DNA of 64,000 bases from Nocardia brasiliensis. Lineage in GTDB: Bacteria; Actinomycetota; Actinomycetes; Mycobacteriales; Mycobacteriaceae. This document shows, piece after piece, positions 1 through 9,067 of the stretch. How positions within the stretch are numbered: the stretch's first letter is position 1; each line of letters begins with the position of its first letter. The notes under the pieces were generated by a model. That model saw only the letters and a program-made list of their open reading frames with translations. It was not told the origin of the DNA and did not search any database. The position numbers and the translations under genes are program-made. The stretch covers positions 6,758,001 to 6,822,000 of the forward strand of contig NZ_CP046171.1 in assembly GCF_011801125.1 (NCBI RefSeq), in the 5' to 3' direction.

Positions 1-469
1 CCACACCGCGCACCACGGCGAGCGGGGCCGCCGGTGCGGCGACCCTCGACGGTGCGCTCGGTTGCCGCACCGCCAGCGCCACCGCGACGACGGTCACCAC
101 GACCAGCGCGGCCACCGCCGCCGATACCACCGCGGGCACGAAACGCCTACTCGCCGACCAGGGTTCGCGTACCTCGTCGGTATCGACGGCGGCGCGATAC
201 GCGGCGACACCCTTGCGGGTCTTGGCCTGCTCCTGCTCCTGCGGGACGGGCGTCAACTGTCTGCGCGCGAAGCGCTCGACCAGGATGGGCACGAACTGGC
301 GCACCGGATGTCCTTCGAACCGCTTGCGACCCGCGGCGACCACGGCCTCGATGTGCTCGGGCGAGTGTGTGTCACCGAAGTTTTCGATCAACCGCCGCGT
401 CATCTGACGGATCGCCTGTTCCTCCCGAACAGCGTCGGCAACCACCACGTATCTCCTCGGCACGTCCAT
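1..469 (-). CDS. Membrane-anchored protein with N-terminal three-helix-bundle domain (partial)
   Basis: This gene is read leftwards from an ATG at 469 and runs off the left edge, so its C-terminus is missing. A GAGGTG ribosome site lies just upstream of the ATG. The first 80 or so residues contain a charged helical segment (ENFGDTHSPEHIEAV, then FVPILVERFARR) resembling the actinobacterial three-helix bundle dimerization domain. A charged linker follows, then one hydrophobic segment (about residues 108-128) and an Ala/Pro-rich stretch. I infer a type II membrane or exported protein with a cytoplasmic N-terminal domain. No catalytic motif is visible and the function is unknown. Confidence 0.65.
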   Translation of the reverse strand, partial: MDVPRRYVVVADAVREEQAIRQMTRRLIENFGDTHSPEHIEAVVAAGRKRFEGHPVRQFVPILVERFARRQLTPVPQEQEQAKTRKGVAAYRAAVDTDEVREPWSASRRFVPAVVSAAVAALVVVTVVAVALAVRQPSAPSRVAAPAAPLAVVRGV

Positions 470-689
470 CGGATCACCTCGCGCGACGGCCCGCCCGACC
501 GATCGCGCCGGCCCACAGTAGCCCTCGGCGAGGTGCGAATACCGCGTCATGACGGCCCGCCCACAGAAGTTCAGGACAACCTCGCCGGGCCGCCATCCGC
601 TGTTGTGCTGGTGTTCGCCGAATCGGCCCGAGCGCGCGGGTGGGGCGAGCGGCTATCGTCGGCAACAGTCGCCGAGCAAGGAGAGAGTC

Positions 690-1493
690 ATGGGTCGGAC
701 CGCAGTGGTCACCGGCGCTTCGTCCGGAATCGGGAAGGCGACGGCCGCCGCGCTGGTCGCGCGGGGCTATCGGGTGATCGGCACCAGCCGCAAACCGGAG
801 GGGATCGAGGCCGACGCACGGGTGCCCGGCGTCGAGTATCGCGCGCTCGACCTGACCGACAGCGCCTCCATCGAGACGTTCGTCGCGGAGCTCGGTGAGA
901 TCGACGTGCTCGTCAACAACGCGGGCGAGAGCCAGGCGGGCCCGCTGGCCGAGCTGCCGTCCGACGCCATCGAGCGGCTGTTCCGGCTGAACGTGCTGGG
1001 GCCGGTCGCGCTCACCCAGGCCGTGCTGCCCGGCATGCGCGCGCGCCGCTACGGCCGGGTGGTGATGGTCGGTTCGATGATCGCCAGCTTCCCGATGCCC
1101 TACCGCTCCTCATACGGCGCGACCAAAGCGGCGTTGAAGGGTTTCGCGGTGGCGGCGCGGTTCGAGGAGTCCCCGTTCGGCGTGTGGATCACCACCGTCG
1201 AGCCGGGACAGATCAACACCGGGCTGCGCGAGCGCCGCACCAAATACCTCGACGAGGGCTCGCCGCACACCGCCGACTTCACCAGCTTCATCGCGAAACT
1301 CGATGCGGCGCAGGGGAAAGGGATCACTGCGGCGAAGGTGGCCGACACCATCGTGCTGGCGATCGAGGCCGACCGCCCGCGACCGCTCTATGCCGTGGGC
1401 AGCAACGCGCCCGTCATGTTCGCGGTGCGACGGCTGCTGCCGCGCACCGTGCTGGAGCGACTGATCGCCCGCGCGCACGGCCTGTCCCGCTAG
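690..1493 (+). CDS. Short-chain dehydrogenase/reductase (SDR)
   Basis: This encodes a 267-residue classical SDR. The ATG at 690 is chosen because an AAGGAGAG site sits 5-12 bases upstream and the protein then begins at the Rossmann strand. The nucleotide motif TGASSGIG is near residue 8, NNAG near residue 77, and the catalytic Ser and YxxxK occur in SYGATK near residue 140. The Thr-Ser-Arg after the second strand (IGTSRKPEG) suggests NADP(H) preference. A PGQINT segment follows the active site, as in the family. The substrate cannot be told. It stands alone and converges on dps. Confidence 0.85.
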   Translation: MGRTAVVTGASSGIGKATAAALVARGYRVIGTSRKPEGIEADARVPGVEYRALDLTDSASIETFVAELGEIDVLVNNAGESQAGPLAELPSDAIERLFRLNVLGPVALTQAVLPGMRARRYGRVVMVGSMIASFPMPYRSSYGATKAALKGFAVAARFEESPFGVWITTVEPGQINTGLRERRTKYLDEGSPHTADFTSFIAKLDAAQGKGITAAKVADTIVLAIEADRPRPLYAVGSNAPVMFAVRRLLPRTVLERLIARAHGLSR

Positions 1494-1503
1494 GCCGCCG
1501 CGC

Positions 1504-1980
1504 TCAGACCGCCAGCTGCGCCTGCCACATCCAATGCAGCTGCTCGAGCCGGGCGGCGAAGCCGATGAACAGGTCCTGGGTCACCGGGTCGGCCTTCTCG
1601 GTCGCCTCGATCCGCTCCCGCAGCCGGGTGATCACCGCCGCGAGATTGGCGACGACCTGGTTGATGACCTCGGTGTCCTGTTGCCAGCCGTCCGGGAAGC
1701 CCGCGGCGCCCGACTCCTTGGCGACAGTCTCGGCCCGACCGTCCGGGCTGACGCCGATCGCGGTGGCCCGCTCGGCCGCCGCGTCGGTGAACTCCCGCGC
1801 CGCCGTCACCAATTCGTCCAGCGCCAGGTGCACCGACCGGAAGTTCCGCCCGACCACGTTCCAGTGCGCCTGCTTCGCGATCAGGGACAGGTCGATCAGG
1901 TCGACCACCGTGGCGCGCAGCGTCTCCCCCGTGATCTTCTGCTGTTCCGGGTCGAGGGTGCTGGTGATGGGCTGAGTCAT
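1504..1980 (-). CDS. dps: Dps-family DNA-binding ferritin-like protein
   Basis: This 158-residue protein matches the length and pattern of Dps, which forms a dodecamer that oxidises and stores iron and protects DNA under starvation or peroxide stress. The intersubunit ferroxidase signature HWNVVGRNFRSVHLALDE is present, with H39, H51, D55 and E56 in the expected spacing. The N-terminal tail is short and not strongly basic, so DNA binding is not certain from sequence. The start at 1980 gives a normal N-terminus. Transcription converges on the SDR gene. Confidence 0.9.
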   Translation of the reverse strand: MTQPITSTLDPEQQKITGETLRATVVDLIDLSLIAKQAHWNVVGRNFRSVHLALDELVTAAREFTDAAAERATAIGVSPDGRAETVAKESGAAGFPDGWQQDTEVINQVVANLAAVITRLRERIEATEKADPVTQDLFIGFAARLEQLHWMWQAQLAV

Positions 1981-2050
1981 CGTTCACGCCTTTCTTGTCG
2001 GAGCCATGTCACCGACTGCCTACCCGGTTCGACGGCGCTGAATCGCCCGC

Positions 2051-2986
2051 TCACCAGTGACGCGCGCCATGCGCCTCCAGGCGCGCGGCGTGCTCGGCCA
2101 GGATCCCGGCCGCGCCCGCCGGTGGCGTCTGCTTGCGCCAGATCGCCCGGAACTTCCTGCTCAGCACCACCGGCCCGGCCAGGCACACCTCTACCAGCGC
2201 CCCGCTGGCCAGATCGCCCGCCGCGATCAACCGGCTCAGCACCGCGGGCGCGACGGCCGAGCGCGCGGCGGCGCAGATCGCGACCGCCGACCCGAGTTCG
2301 GCCGCGGGCCGCGCGGGCTGGCACTCGGCCCCGAGAATCTCCCACACCGTGTCCCTGGTCCCTGAGCCCTGCTCGCGCCACAGCAGCGGCGTCGTCGCCA
2401 GCTCGCGCAGCGTGACCGGCTTGCGGCGGCGTGCCCACGGGTGCGACTGCCCGACGACCACCACCAGCTCGTCCGCGCCGAGCACCCGGCTGCCGAGGCC
2501 CGGCGGCGGGTGCGGCCCCTCCACGAAGCCGATGTCGGCCACTCCGTCGCGGACCAGCGCCTCGACGTGGCGGGTGTTGTCCACCTCCAGCGACACCGCC
2601 ACATCCGGACAACTGACACGCAAAGCGTTGAGCCACTGCGGAATCCGATGATCCGCGATAGTCTTCGACGCGGCGACGCGCAGCCGGGGCACCTCCGCCG
2701 CGTGCAGCGCCGCCACCCCGGCGTTGAACGACCGCGCCGCCTCCAGCACCAGCCGGGCGTGCGCCACCACCGAACGCCCGGCCTCGGTCAGTTCCGACCC
2801 GGTAGGTCCCCGATCGAGCAGTTGCAACCGCAACCGCCGCTCGAGGGCGCTCACCCGCATGCTCGCCGCGGGCTGACTGATGCCGTGCTGACGAGCAGCG
2901 GCACCGAGACTGCCCAATTCGGCCACGGACACCAGCAGATCGAGCACGTCCAATTCAGGTGTCCCCGGCGGTAGCCTCATAACCAT
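2051..2986 (-). CDS. LysR-family regulator divergent from YeiH-like transporter
   Basis: This 311-residue LysR regulator has an N-terminal winged HTH (LGAAARQHGISQPAASMRVSALERRL, roughly residues 28-53) and a periplasmic-binding-like effector domain beginning near residue 95. It is transcribed away from the YeiH-family gene at 3126, an arrangement shared with E. coli yeiE/yeiH, so it probably controls that gene from the shared region 2987-3125. The effector is unknown. The effector domain shows the usual alternation of hydrophobic strands (LRVAASKTIADHRIP). No operator could be fixed with confidence. Confidence 0.85.
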   Translation of the reverse strand: MVMRLPPGTPELDVLDLLVSVAELGSLGAAARQHGISQPAASMRVSALERRLRLQLLDRGPTGSELTEAGRSVVAHARLVLEAARSFNAGVAALHAAEVPRLRVAASKTIADHRIPQWLNALRVSCPDVAVSLEVDNTRHVEALVRDGVADIGFVEGPHPPPGLGSRVLGADELVVVVGQSHPWARRRKPVTLRELATTPLLWREQGSGTRDTVWEILGAECQPARPAAELGSAVAICAAARSAVAPAVLSRLIAAGDLASGALVEVCLAGPVVLSRKFRAIWRKQTPPAGAAGILAEHAARLEAHGARHW

Positions 2987-3125
2987 CGATTATGTGTGAC
3001 CACGGACACGCCGACATCCCCAGAACGACCCACACCCCCATCAGCCGCACTTATCAGTTCCGGTTATGAGGTGCTGCCGGATCGGTGGGTAGTGCCGCCA
3101 CGCGGCCGACTCGAATGTTGTACGC

Positions 3126-4130
3126 GTGACTCGCTTTCGACATTTCGGGCCGGGTTTGCTGCTGGCGGCGCTGATCGCGACGGTGGCCACCGTGCTCGGC
3201 CGAATGGTGCCCGTGATCGGAGCGCCGGTGCTCGCGCTGGCCATCGGCGCGGTGGTCAGCGCCGTTGGGCGAGGGACGGTTTCGGACACCGGACGATTCG
3301 GGCCCGGCTTGGTCGCGACCAGGAAGCGCCTGCTCGGCGCGGCCATCGTGCTGCTCGGCCTCGGGCTGCCGGTCGGATCGGTACTGACGGTCGGGCGCGA
3401 GACCGCCGTGGTCCTGCTCGGCACGCTGGTGCTCGGCGCGGCGGCGGCCGTCGTCATCGGCAGAATGCTCGCACTCGAGCGGGAGTCGGCGACCCTGGTT
3501 GCGGTCGGCACGACGATCTGCGGCGCCTCGGCGATCGCGGCGGCGACCGCGGTGCTGAAGCCGAACCGGGATCGGGTGGCGTACGCGCTCGGTACCATCT
3601 TCGTCTTCAATGTCGTTGCCGTACTGGCCTATCCGCCGCTCGGACACCTGCTCGGCCTGTCCCAGGAAGCCTTCGGACTATGGGCGGGCACCGCGATCAA
3701 CGACACGTCGTCGGTGCTGGCCGCCGGGGTGATGTTCGGCCCGGCCGCCGCGCATTTCGCGGTGATCGTAAAACTGGTCCGCAGCCTGATGATCGTCCCG
3801 ATGTGTCTCGGCCTGTATTTCACCAAGCGCCGCGCCGACTCCGAGACGACCGCCAAAAACACCGTTCTGCAGTCCTTTCCACTGTTCGTTGTGCTGTTCC
3901 TCGTCGCGTCGGTGATCGCCGGGCTCGACATACTGCCCACCGCGGCGGCGCCCGCGCTCGCCCACCTCAGCGCCTGGCTGATCGCCGCGGTACTCGCCGC
4001 GATCGGCACCTCGCTCACCTGGCGGCAACTGCGCAGCGCCGGAGCACGCCCGCTGCTGTTCGGCGGACTGCTCGCGGTGGTCCTCGGCGTCTCCAGCCTC
4101 GCACTACAACTGGCCACCGGCTGGTGGTGA
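3126..4130 (+). CDS. YeiH/UPF0324 family membrane transporter (putative sulfate exporter family)
   Basis: This 334-residue protein starts with GTG at 3126 and has about nine to ten hydrophobic helices. Features of the YeiH/UPF0324 family are seen: the LGLGLPVGS segment near residue 85, the TTICGASAIAA motif near residue 130, and GTAINDTSSVLAAG near residue 205. The family is often annotated as a putative sulfate exporter, but transport of sulfur compounds is poorly established. The divergent LysR gene supports inducible expression. It ends shortly before the bioB operator, so bioB is probably separately transcribed. Confidence 0.85.
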   Translation: MTRFRHFGPGLLLAALIATVATVLGRMVPVIGAPVLALAIGAVVSAVGRGTVSDTGRFGPGLVATRKRLLGAAIVLLGLGLPVGSVLTVGRETAVVLLGTLVLGAAAAVVIGRMLALERESATLVAVGTTICGASAIAAATAVLKPNRDRVAYALGTIFVFNVVAVLAYPPLGHLLGLSQEAFGLWAGTAINDTSSVLAAGVMFGPAAAHFAVIVKLVRSLMIVPMCLGLYFTKRRADSETTAKNTVLQSFPLFVVLFLVASVIAGLDILPTAAAPALAHLSAWLIAAVLAAIGTSLTWRQLRSAGARPLLFGGLLAVVLGVSSLALQLATGWW

Positions 4131-4157
4131 ACACATAAACCCTGCAAGACTGCCACC

Positions 4158-4195
4158 TTGAACACCGTTCAAGAAAATACTTGAACGGTGTTCAA
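4158..4195. promoter_or_regulatory. Twin BioQ-type operators upstream of bioB
   Basis: Two 15-bp palindromes, TTGAACACCGTTCAA (4158-4172) and TTGAACGGTGTTCAA (4181-4195), lie 23 bp apart centre to centre. They are exact reverse complements of each other, so the whole is also a large inverted repeat around AGAAAATAC. The half-sites TGAAC-N3-GTTCA match the pattern I recall for BioQ, the TetR-type repressor of biotin genes in corynebacteria and mycobacteria. The second site ends 22 bp before the bioB start at 4218, which suits repression. BioQ itself is not in the window. Confidence 0.75.
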
Positions 4196-4217
4196 GTTCG
4201 TTGGTAGGTTGATCGAC

Positions 4218-5282
4218 ATGACTGCTGTATTGCTGGATCAACTGGTGGACAAGGCATTCCGACGCGAGGCACCGACGACGGACGAAGCGCTGGCGGTGTT
4301 GTCCGAATCCACCGAACTGCTCGACGTGGTGGCGGCCGGCTCCCGCGTGCGGCGCGCGTTCTTCGGACGGCGCGTCAAGCTGAACACCATCGTGAACATG
4401 AAAAGCGGCCTGTGCCCGGAGGATTGCGGCTACTGCTCACAGCGCCTCGGTTCAGCGTCCGAGGTGCTGAAGTACTCCTGGATCACGCCGGGCAAGGCCG
4501 CCGAGGTCGCGGATCAGGCCGTGCGCGCCGGGGCCAAACGGGTGTGCCTGGTGGCCAGCGGCCGCGGGCCGGGCGAGCGCGATATCCGGCGCATCGAGGA
4601 CACCATCGCCGCGATCAAGGTGGACAACCCGCAGGTCGAAGTCTGCGTCTGCCTCGGCCTGCTGAGCGAGGGCCAGGCCGAGCGACTCGCCGCCGCCGGT
4701 GCGCACGCTTACAGTCACAACCTGAACACCAGCGAGGCGCGCTACGCCGAGATCTGCTCGACGCACACGTTCGACGATCGAGTGGACACCCTGGTCAAGG
4801 CGAGCGCCGCCGGTCTGTCGCCCTGCTCCGGAGCCATCTTCGGGATGGGCGAAAACGACACCGACATCATCGATCTCGCCGTCGCCCTGCGCGCGCTGGA
4901 CCCGGACTCGGTGCCGGTGAACTTTTTGATCCCGTTCGCGGGCACCCCGCTCGGCGATCGCTGGGAGCTCACGCCGCAGCGCTGTCTGCGCATCCTCGCG
5001 CTGTTCCGCTTCTACTTCCCCGACGTGGAGGTCCGCCTGGCCGGCGGTCGTGAGATCCACCTGCGCGCACTGCAACCGCTCGCGCTGCACCTGGCCAACT
5101 CGATGTTCCTCGGCGACTACCTCACCAGCGAGGGACAACCCGGCACCGACGACCGTCAGATGATCGCCGACGCGGGTTTCACCGTGGAGGGCGCCGAGGA
5201 GCAGACGCTGCCCACCGCACGCCACGATCTGGTCGCGATCCGCCGCCGCGGCGCGGGCACCGACCTGCCCGCCAACGCCTAG
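4218..5282 (+). CDS. bioB: Biotin synthase
   Basis: Biotin synthase is a radical-SAM enzyme that inserts sulfur into dethiobiotin in the last step of biotin synthesis. The 354-residue protein carries the radical-SAM CxxxCxxC motif (CPEDCGYC, about residues 64-71) and the YSHNLNT and [11 protein letters not shown] segments typical of BioB. The ATG at 4218 is preferred over an in-frame ATG at 4188 because the latter lies inside the second BioQ-type operator. No other biotin gene is nearby; it stands alone behind its own operator, and its stop overlaps the convergent DUF885 gene by 4 bp. Confidence 0.95.
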   Translation: MTAVLLDQLVDKAFRREAPTTDEALAVLSESTELLDVVAAGSRVRRAFFGRRVKLNTIVNMKSGLCPEDCGYCSQRLGSASEVLKYSWITPGKAAEVADQAVRAGAKRVCLVASGRGPGERDIRRIEDTIAAIKVDNPQVEVCVCLGLLSEGQAERLAAAGAHAYSHNLNTSEARYAEICSTHTFDDRVDTLVKASAAGLSPCSGAIFGMGENDTDIIDLAVALRALDPDSVPVNFLIPFAGTPLGDRWELTPQRCLRILALFRFYFPDVEVRLAGGREIHLRALQPLALHLANSMFLGDYLTSEGQPGTDDRQMIADAGFTVEGAEEQTLPTARHDLVAIRRRGAGTDLPANA

Positions 5283-6934
5283 TCGGCCTTCCGATCACCC
5301 GGTGCGGCAATACCTCCGGCCAAGCGGTCGGCGGCGTCGAGGTGATCGCGCAGCCCGAGATACTCCCAACGCTGCAGGGCCAGCGGCACATTCCCTTCGC
5401 GCCACAGTCGGTCGTGGAAGGCCTTCATGTCGAAATCGTCGCCGAGCACGCGCACCGCGGTGCTGAGCAGATCGTGGATCTGCAACTTCCCGATCTGGTA
5501 GCTGAGCGCCTGGCCGGGGAACCCGGCGAAGAAAACCGCCTCGTCCCATGCCGTCTCGTCATCCAGCGGCACATCGGCCGCCAAACGGGCTGCCGTCTCC
5601 TCGATGGACAGTTCGCCCAGCGCGAGGGCGATATCCACCTCGACCCGTAAAGCCCGCAGCCGCATGGCGTTCGCCACGAAGATCGCGCCGGCGGGCGCGC
5701 CGTCGAACAGACCGGCCTGCCACATCAGTTCTTCGTAGTAGAACGCGATGCCCTCGTTGGGCACCGAGTCGTAGAACCAGCGCCGCGCGGGATTGTCGTG
5801 CCGCCAGCCGAACGCGACCTGCTGCGCGTGCACGCCCTCGTGCACGATCGCGGTGCGACTGTCGAAGGCGGCGGCCTGTTCGAAATACGGCAGGTCCGGC
5901 GCCGGGTCGGGGACGTAGCGCAGCGCGTCCTCGTCCCGGCGCGACGGCCCGGTGAGGTCGTCGCAGACGCCGAGCCAGGCGAGCGGGGCCAGATACGGCG
6001 GGCACGGCGCGAATCGGTAATGCCGCAACCACTCCGGCTGACCGAGCAGCCCACGCCCGTCGGCGAACTCGCGCACCGCCAGTTCGTCGCGGTGCTGCCG
6101 CTCGACGTGCGCACGCGCGTCGGCGGGCAGCGACGGACTCGGCACATCCCGGAACCGGGTGCGCAACACCGTCTCGGCGGCGACCGCACGGTGCCACTCC
6201 TGGCGGCCCATCTCGCGCAACTGCCGCGCCGAATACGGCAGCAGCGCGACCTTGTGCAGATAGAAGGCCAGCGCATCCGGGCCGACAGGCTCGGCATCGC
6301 CCAGCGACGGCAGCCGCTCGGACAGCCAATCACGGTATGCCGCAACGGCATCGGCGGCGACGCGGGTCGCCGCGGGCAGTTCGGCGGCGTACTCGGCGGG
6401 CAGGAACGGGAGCAACGCCGTCATCGCGGCTTCGAGCGATCCCGCCGTCTCGTCCAGCTGTCGCACCGCACTGCGGGCGAAGGGCGCGCTCGCGTGCTCG
6501 GCGAGATTCGCCATGGCCTGCTCGAGCACCAGCGGCACATGACGCAGCAGCGCGCTGATCGATGCCGCCCGCACCTCGTCGAAAGGCGGTGGTGCCAGCA
6601 GAGTTACATAGACCGCGCCGAGACTCTGCTGCACATAGAAGCCGGGATCGCGTTGCCAGCCCCGGATGAGCTCCAGCTCCCAATGCACCTTCGCCAGCGC
6701 CGAACCCAGCAGCCTGCCGTCGACCTGCACCGTGACCGGCTCGTCGGACAGCTCGAGCGCCGCGTGCCTGCCGGTGAGCTCGGCGAGCACGGTCCGGCGT
6801 TCCGCGATCGCGGCGGCCGACCAGTCGGGCAGCCAGCCCGCGGGACGTTCGACGCGGGGCAGATCGTCACTCGAATCGGGTGCGGTGGCGAGCCGCCAGT
6901 TCCAGAACTCCTCGGCAAGCTTCGCTAGACCCAT
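5279..6934 (-). CDS. DUF885-family putative metallopeptidase
   Basis: This cytoplasmic protein of about 551 residues resembles the DUF885 family of putative zinc peptidases. A HExxH motif occurs in [10 protein letters not shown], followed some 30 residues later by [12 protein letters not shown], which supplies a possible third ligand. There is no signal peptide. I place the start at the ATG at 6934 because the longer frame from 7021 would overlap the upstream tetR gene. It follows that tetR by about 50 bp on the same strand and is probably co-transcribed with it. Substrate and activity are not predictable. Confidence 0.75.
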   Translation of the reverse strand: MGLAKLAEEFWNWRLATAPDSSDDLPRVERPAGWLPDWSAAAIAERRTVLAELTGRHAALELSDEPVTVQVDGRLLGSALAKVHWELELIRGWQRDPGFYVQQSLGAVYVTLLAPPPFDEVRAASISALLRHVPLVLEQAMANLAEHASAPFARSAVRQLDETAGSLEAAMTALLPFLPAEYAAELPAATRVAADAVAAYRDWLSERLPSLGDAEPVGPDALAFYLHKVALLPYSARQLREMGRQEWHRAVAAETVLRTRFRDVPSPSLPADARAHVERQHRDELAVREFADGRGLLGQPEWLRHYRFAPCPPYLAPLAWLGVCDDLTGPSRRDEDALRYVPDPAPDLPYFEQAAAFDSRTAIVHEGVHAQQVAFGWRHDNPARRWFYDSVPNEGIAFYYEELMWQAGLFDGAPAGAIFVANAMRLRALRVEVDIALALGELSIEETAARLAADVPLDDETAWDEAVFFAGFPGQALSYQIGKLQIHDLLSTAVRVLGDDFDMKAFHDRLWREGNVPLALQRWEYLGLRDHLDAADRLAGGIAAPGDRKAD

Positions 6935-6984
6935 ATCCGCACAATACAATTCGCCCCCGACACGGGATGCCGGATCGAATTCCG

Positions 6985-7560
6985 CTACTGCGAGCCCTCT
7001 TCCGTGTAGCGCCGCCAGCATGCCTCGAGCTCGCCGACCATGTCGATCGACGGGTCGATCAACCAGCGCGCCTGCAGTCCGTCGGCGAGGGCGAAGAACA
7101 TGGTGGCCGCGGCCTCGGTGTCGATCCGCGCGGACAGCGCGCCTTCCTGCTGCATCGCGCGCAGCGCCGCCGCGAACCCCGCGGTGCCGACACGGTAGCG
7201 CTCGAGCATGTAATCGTGCGCCGGATGGCGCGGGTCCGCGGCGGCCGCCTGCATATGCGTGAACAGCTCGATCAGTCCCGGCACCTGGGTATTGCGCCGG
7301 ATCACCGCGACGAAGGCCTCCGGTGCCGAGCCGCTTATCCGCGCGAGATCGAGCTCGTCGCGTTTGCGCAGCACCGCGACGAAAAGCTCCTCCTTGGAGC
7401 CGAAATAGTGCAGCAACCCACCCTGGCTCAGCCCCGCGGCGTCGGCCAGCTCGGCCACCGAGGTGGCCAGGTAGCCGCGCTCGGCGATGGTGCGCAGCGC
7501 GGCGTCGAGGATCTGCTCCCGCCGTTCGATGCCTTTGCCGTAGGGGCCCCGTTTCGCCAC
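6985..7560 (-). CDS. TetR-family regulator
   Basis: This 191-residue TetR regulator starts with GTG. Its HTH is typical (TSVAELADAAGLSQGGLLHYF, about residues 33-53) and its C-terminal half matches the BetI/TetR_C_6 style of ligand domain. It lies upstream of the DUF885 gene and divergent from the secreted GH1 gene, with a 128-bp shared region that carries a palindrome at 7600-7622. It probably represses itself and perhaps the GH1-lipase pair. The ligand is unknown. Confidence 0.85.
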   Translation of the reverse strand: MAKRGPYGKGIERREQILDAALRTIAERGYLATSVAELADAAGLSQGGLLHYFGSKEELFVAVLRKRDELDLARISGSAPEAFVAVIRRNTQVPGLIELFTHMQAAAADPRHPAHDYMLERYRVGTAGFAAALRAMQQEGALSARIDTEAAATMFFALADGLQARWLIDPSIDMVGELEACWRRYTEEGSQ

Positions 7561-7599
7561 CGAGCCAGTGTAGTCAGGCCGTGGCGGACCTTGTCATCC

Positions 7600-7622
7600 A
7601 AAACCGAGCACTGTACGGTTTT
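7600..7622. promoter_or_regulatory. Candidate TetR operator (AAAACCG-N9-CGGTTTT)
   Basis: A 23-bp inverted repeat, AAAACCG then nine bases then CGGTTTT, lies in the 128-bp gap between the divergent tetR (start 7560) and GH1 (start 7689) genes. Its perfect 7-bp arms and position fit an operator for the local TetR protein. No experimental consensus is available for this regulator. Confidence 0.45.
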
Positions 7623-7688
7623 TGTCACGGATCGTCCGCGACCACCGAAAAGGCCGACGGTCACCTAACGAACGGGAGCACACCGCCG

Positions 7689-9011
7689 ATGCGACTCCGT
7701 CTCCGCGACCTCGGCTCGGCCGCCGTCGCCGCCGCAACGCTCGTCCTGGGACTGCCCGCCACGGCCGCCGCGCGACCTGAGCCGCCCGCCCAGGTCGAAC
7801 CGCTCGGCGCGGACTTCCTGTGGGGCGTGGCCGCCTCCGGCTATCAGTCCGAAGGGCATGCGCCGGACAGCAATTGGCGCCGCTACGTCGAGGCGGGCAA
7901 AACCGAGGACCCCTACGGGGATTCGGTCGACTTCTACCACCGCTATGCCTCCGACATCGACCTGGCCGCAGGCCTCGGTGCCCGAGTGTTCCGGATCAGC
8001 GTCGAATGGGCACGGGTGCAGCCGGAGCCCGGCGTGTGGTCGGCCGAGGGATTCGGCTTCTACGACGACGTGATCGCGAAGATCAAGGCGGCCGGGATGC
8101 GACCGATGATCACCCTCGACCACTGGGTGTTCCCCGGCTGGGCGGTGGACCGGGGCGGCTGGCACAACCCGGGCATGGTCGAGGACTGGCTGGCCAACGC
8201 GCGCACGGTGGTCGATCGCTATGCCGCCGCCGACCCGCTCTGGGTCACCTTCAACGAGCCGACCTTCTATGGATTAAACGAATTACGCCATGGCGGGCTC
8301 TCCGCCGCCGAGGTGCCCGTCATGCAGAACCGGCTCGCCCAGGCGCACAACACCGTCTACGACTACATCCATCAGGTGCAGCCGGGCGCGCTGGTCACCA
8401 GCAACGTCGCGTATATCCCCGGTGGCGAGGACGCGGTCAACAAGCCGTTCGTCGACCAGATCGCCGCGCGACTCGACTACATCGGCATCGACTACTACTA
8501 CGGCAGTTCTCCCGACACGGTGACATCGATGGTGCAGAACCTCACCAGGCTGTGGCAGAACCCCTTGCAGCCCGAGGGCATCTACTATGCCCTGCAGCAT
8601 TATTCGCGTGCCTTCCCGGGCAAGCCGCTCTACATCGTGGAGAACGGCATGCCGACCGAGAACGGGCTGCCCCGCCCCGACGGCTACGCCCGCGGCGACG
8701 ACCTGCGCGACACGATCTACTGGATACAGCGAGCGCGGGCCGACGGCATGAACATCATGGGGTACAACTACTGGAGCCTCACCGACAACTATGAATGGGG
8801 CAGCTACACACCGCGGTTCGGCCTCTACACCGTAGACGTGCTGACCGACCCGAGCCTCACCCGTAAACCCACCGACGCCGTCGCCGCCTACACCGCCATC
8901 ACGCGTGACGGCGGCGTCCCCGCCGACTACCGGCCGACCCGCGCCCCGCAGCCATGTTCACTGGTCGACCCGCCCGCCAGCTGCACCGATCCGGTCACCG
9001 TGCCGCGCTGA
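7689..9011 (+). CDS. Secreted glycoside hydrolase family 1 protein (beta-glucosidase-like)
   Basis: This 440-residue protein has an N-terminal Sec-type signal peptide ending near an ATAAARP cleavage region, then a complete GH1 barrel. The acid/base Glu is in TFNEP (about residue 182) and the nucleophile Glu is in YIVENG (about residue 318). GH1 enzymes cleave beta-glycosides with retention. Export is unusual for bacterial GH1 enzymes. A GGGAG site precedes the ATG at 7689. It contains two TTA leucine codons three codons apart (8274 and 8283), striking in such GC-rich DNA. A secreted lipase gene follows after 56 bp. Confidence 0.85.
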   Translation: MRLRLRDLGSAAVAAATLVLGLPATAAARPEPPAQVEPLGADFLWGVAASGYQSEGHAPDSNWRRYVEAGKTEDPYGDSVDFYHRYASDIDLAAGLGARVFRISVEWARVQPEPGVWSAEGFGFYDDVIAKIKAAGMRPMITLDHWVFPGWAVDRGGWHNPGMVEDWLANARTVVDRYAAADPLWVTFNEPTFYGLNELRHGGLSAAEVPVMQNRLAQAHNTVYDYIHQVQPGALVTSNVAYIPGGEDAVNKPFVDQIAARLDYIGIDYYYGSSPDTVTSMVQNLTRLWQNPLQPEGIYYALQHYSRAFPGKPLYIVENGMPTENGLPRPDGYARGDDLRDTIYWIQRARADGMNIMGYNYWSLTDNYEWGSYTPRFGLYTVDVLTDPSLTRKPTDAVAAYTAITRDGGVPADYRPTRAPQPCSLVDPPASCTDPVTVPR

Positions 9012-9067
9012 GCGACCGTACGATTCGCCGACGACGCGGGAAATCCCGCCGCACAGAGGAGCTTTCG

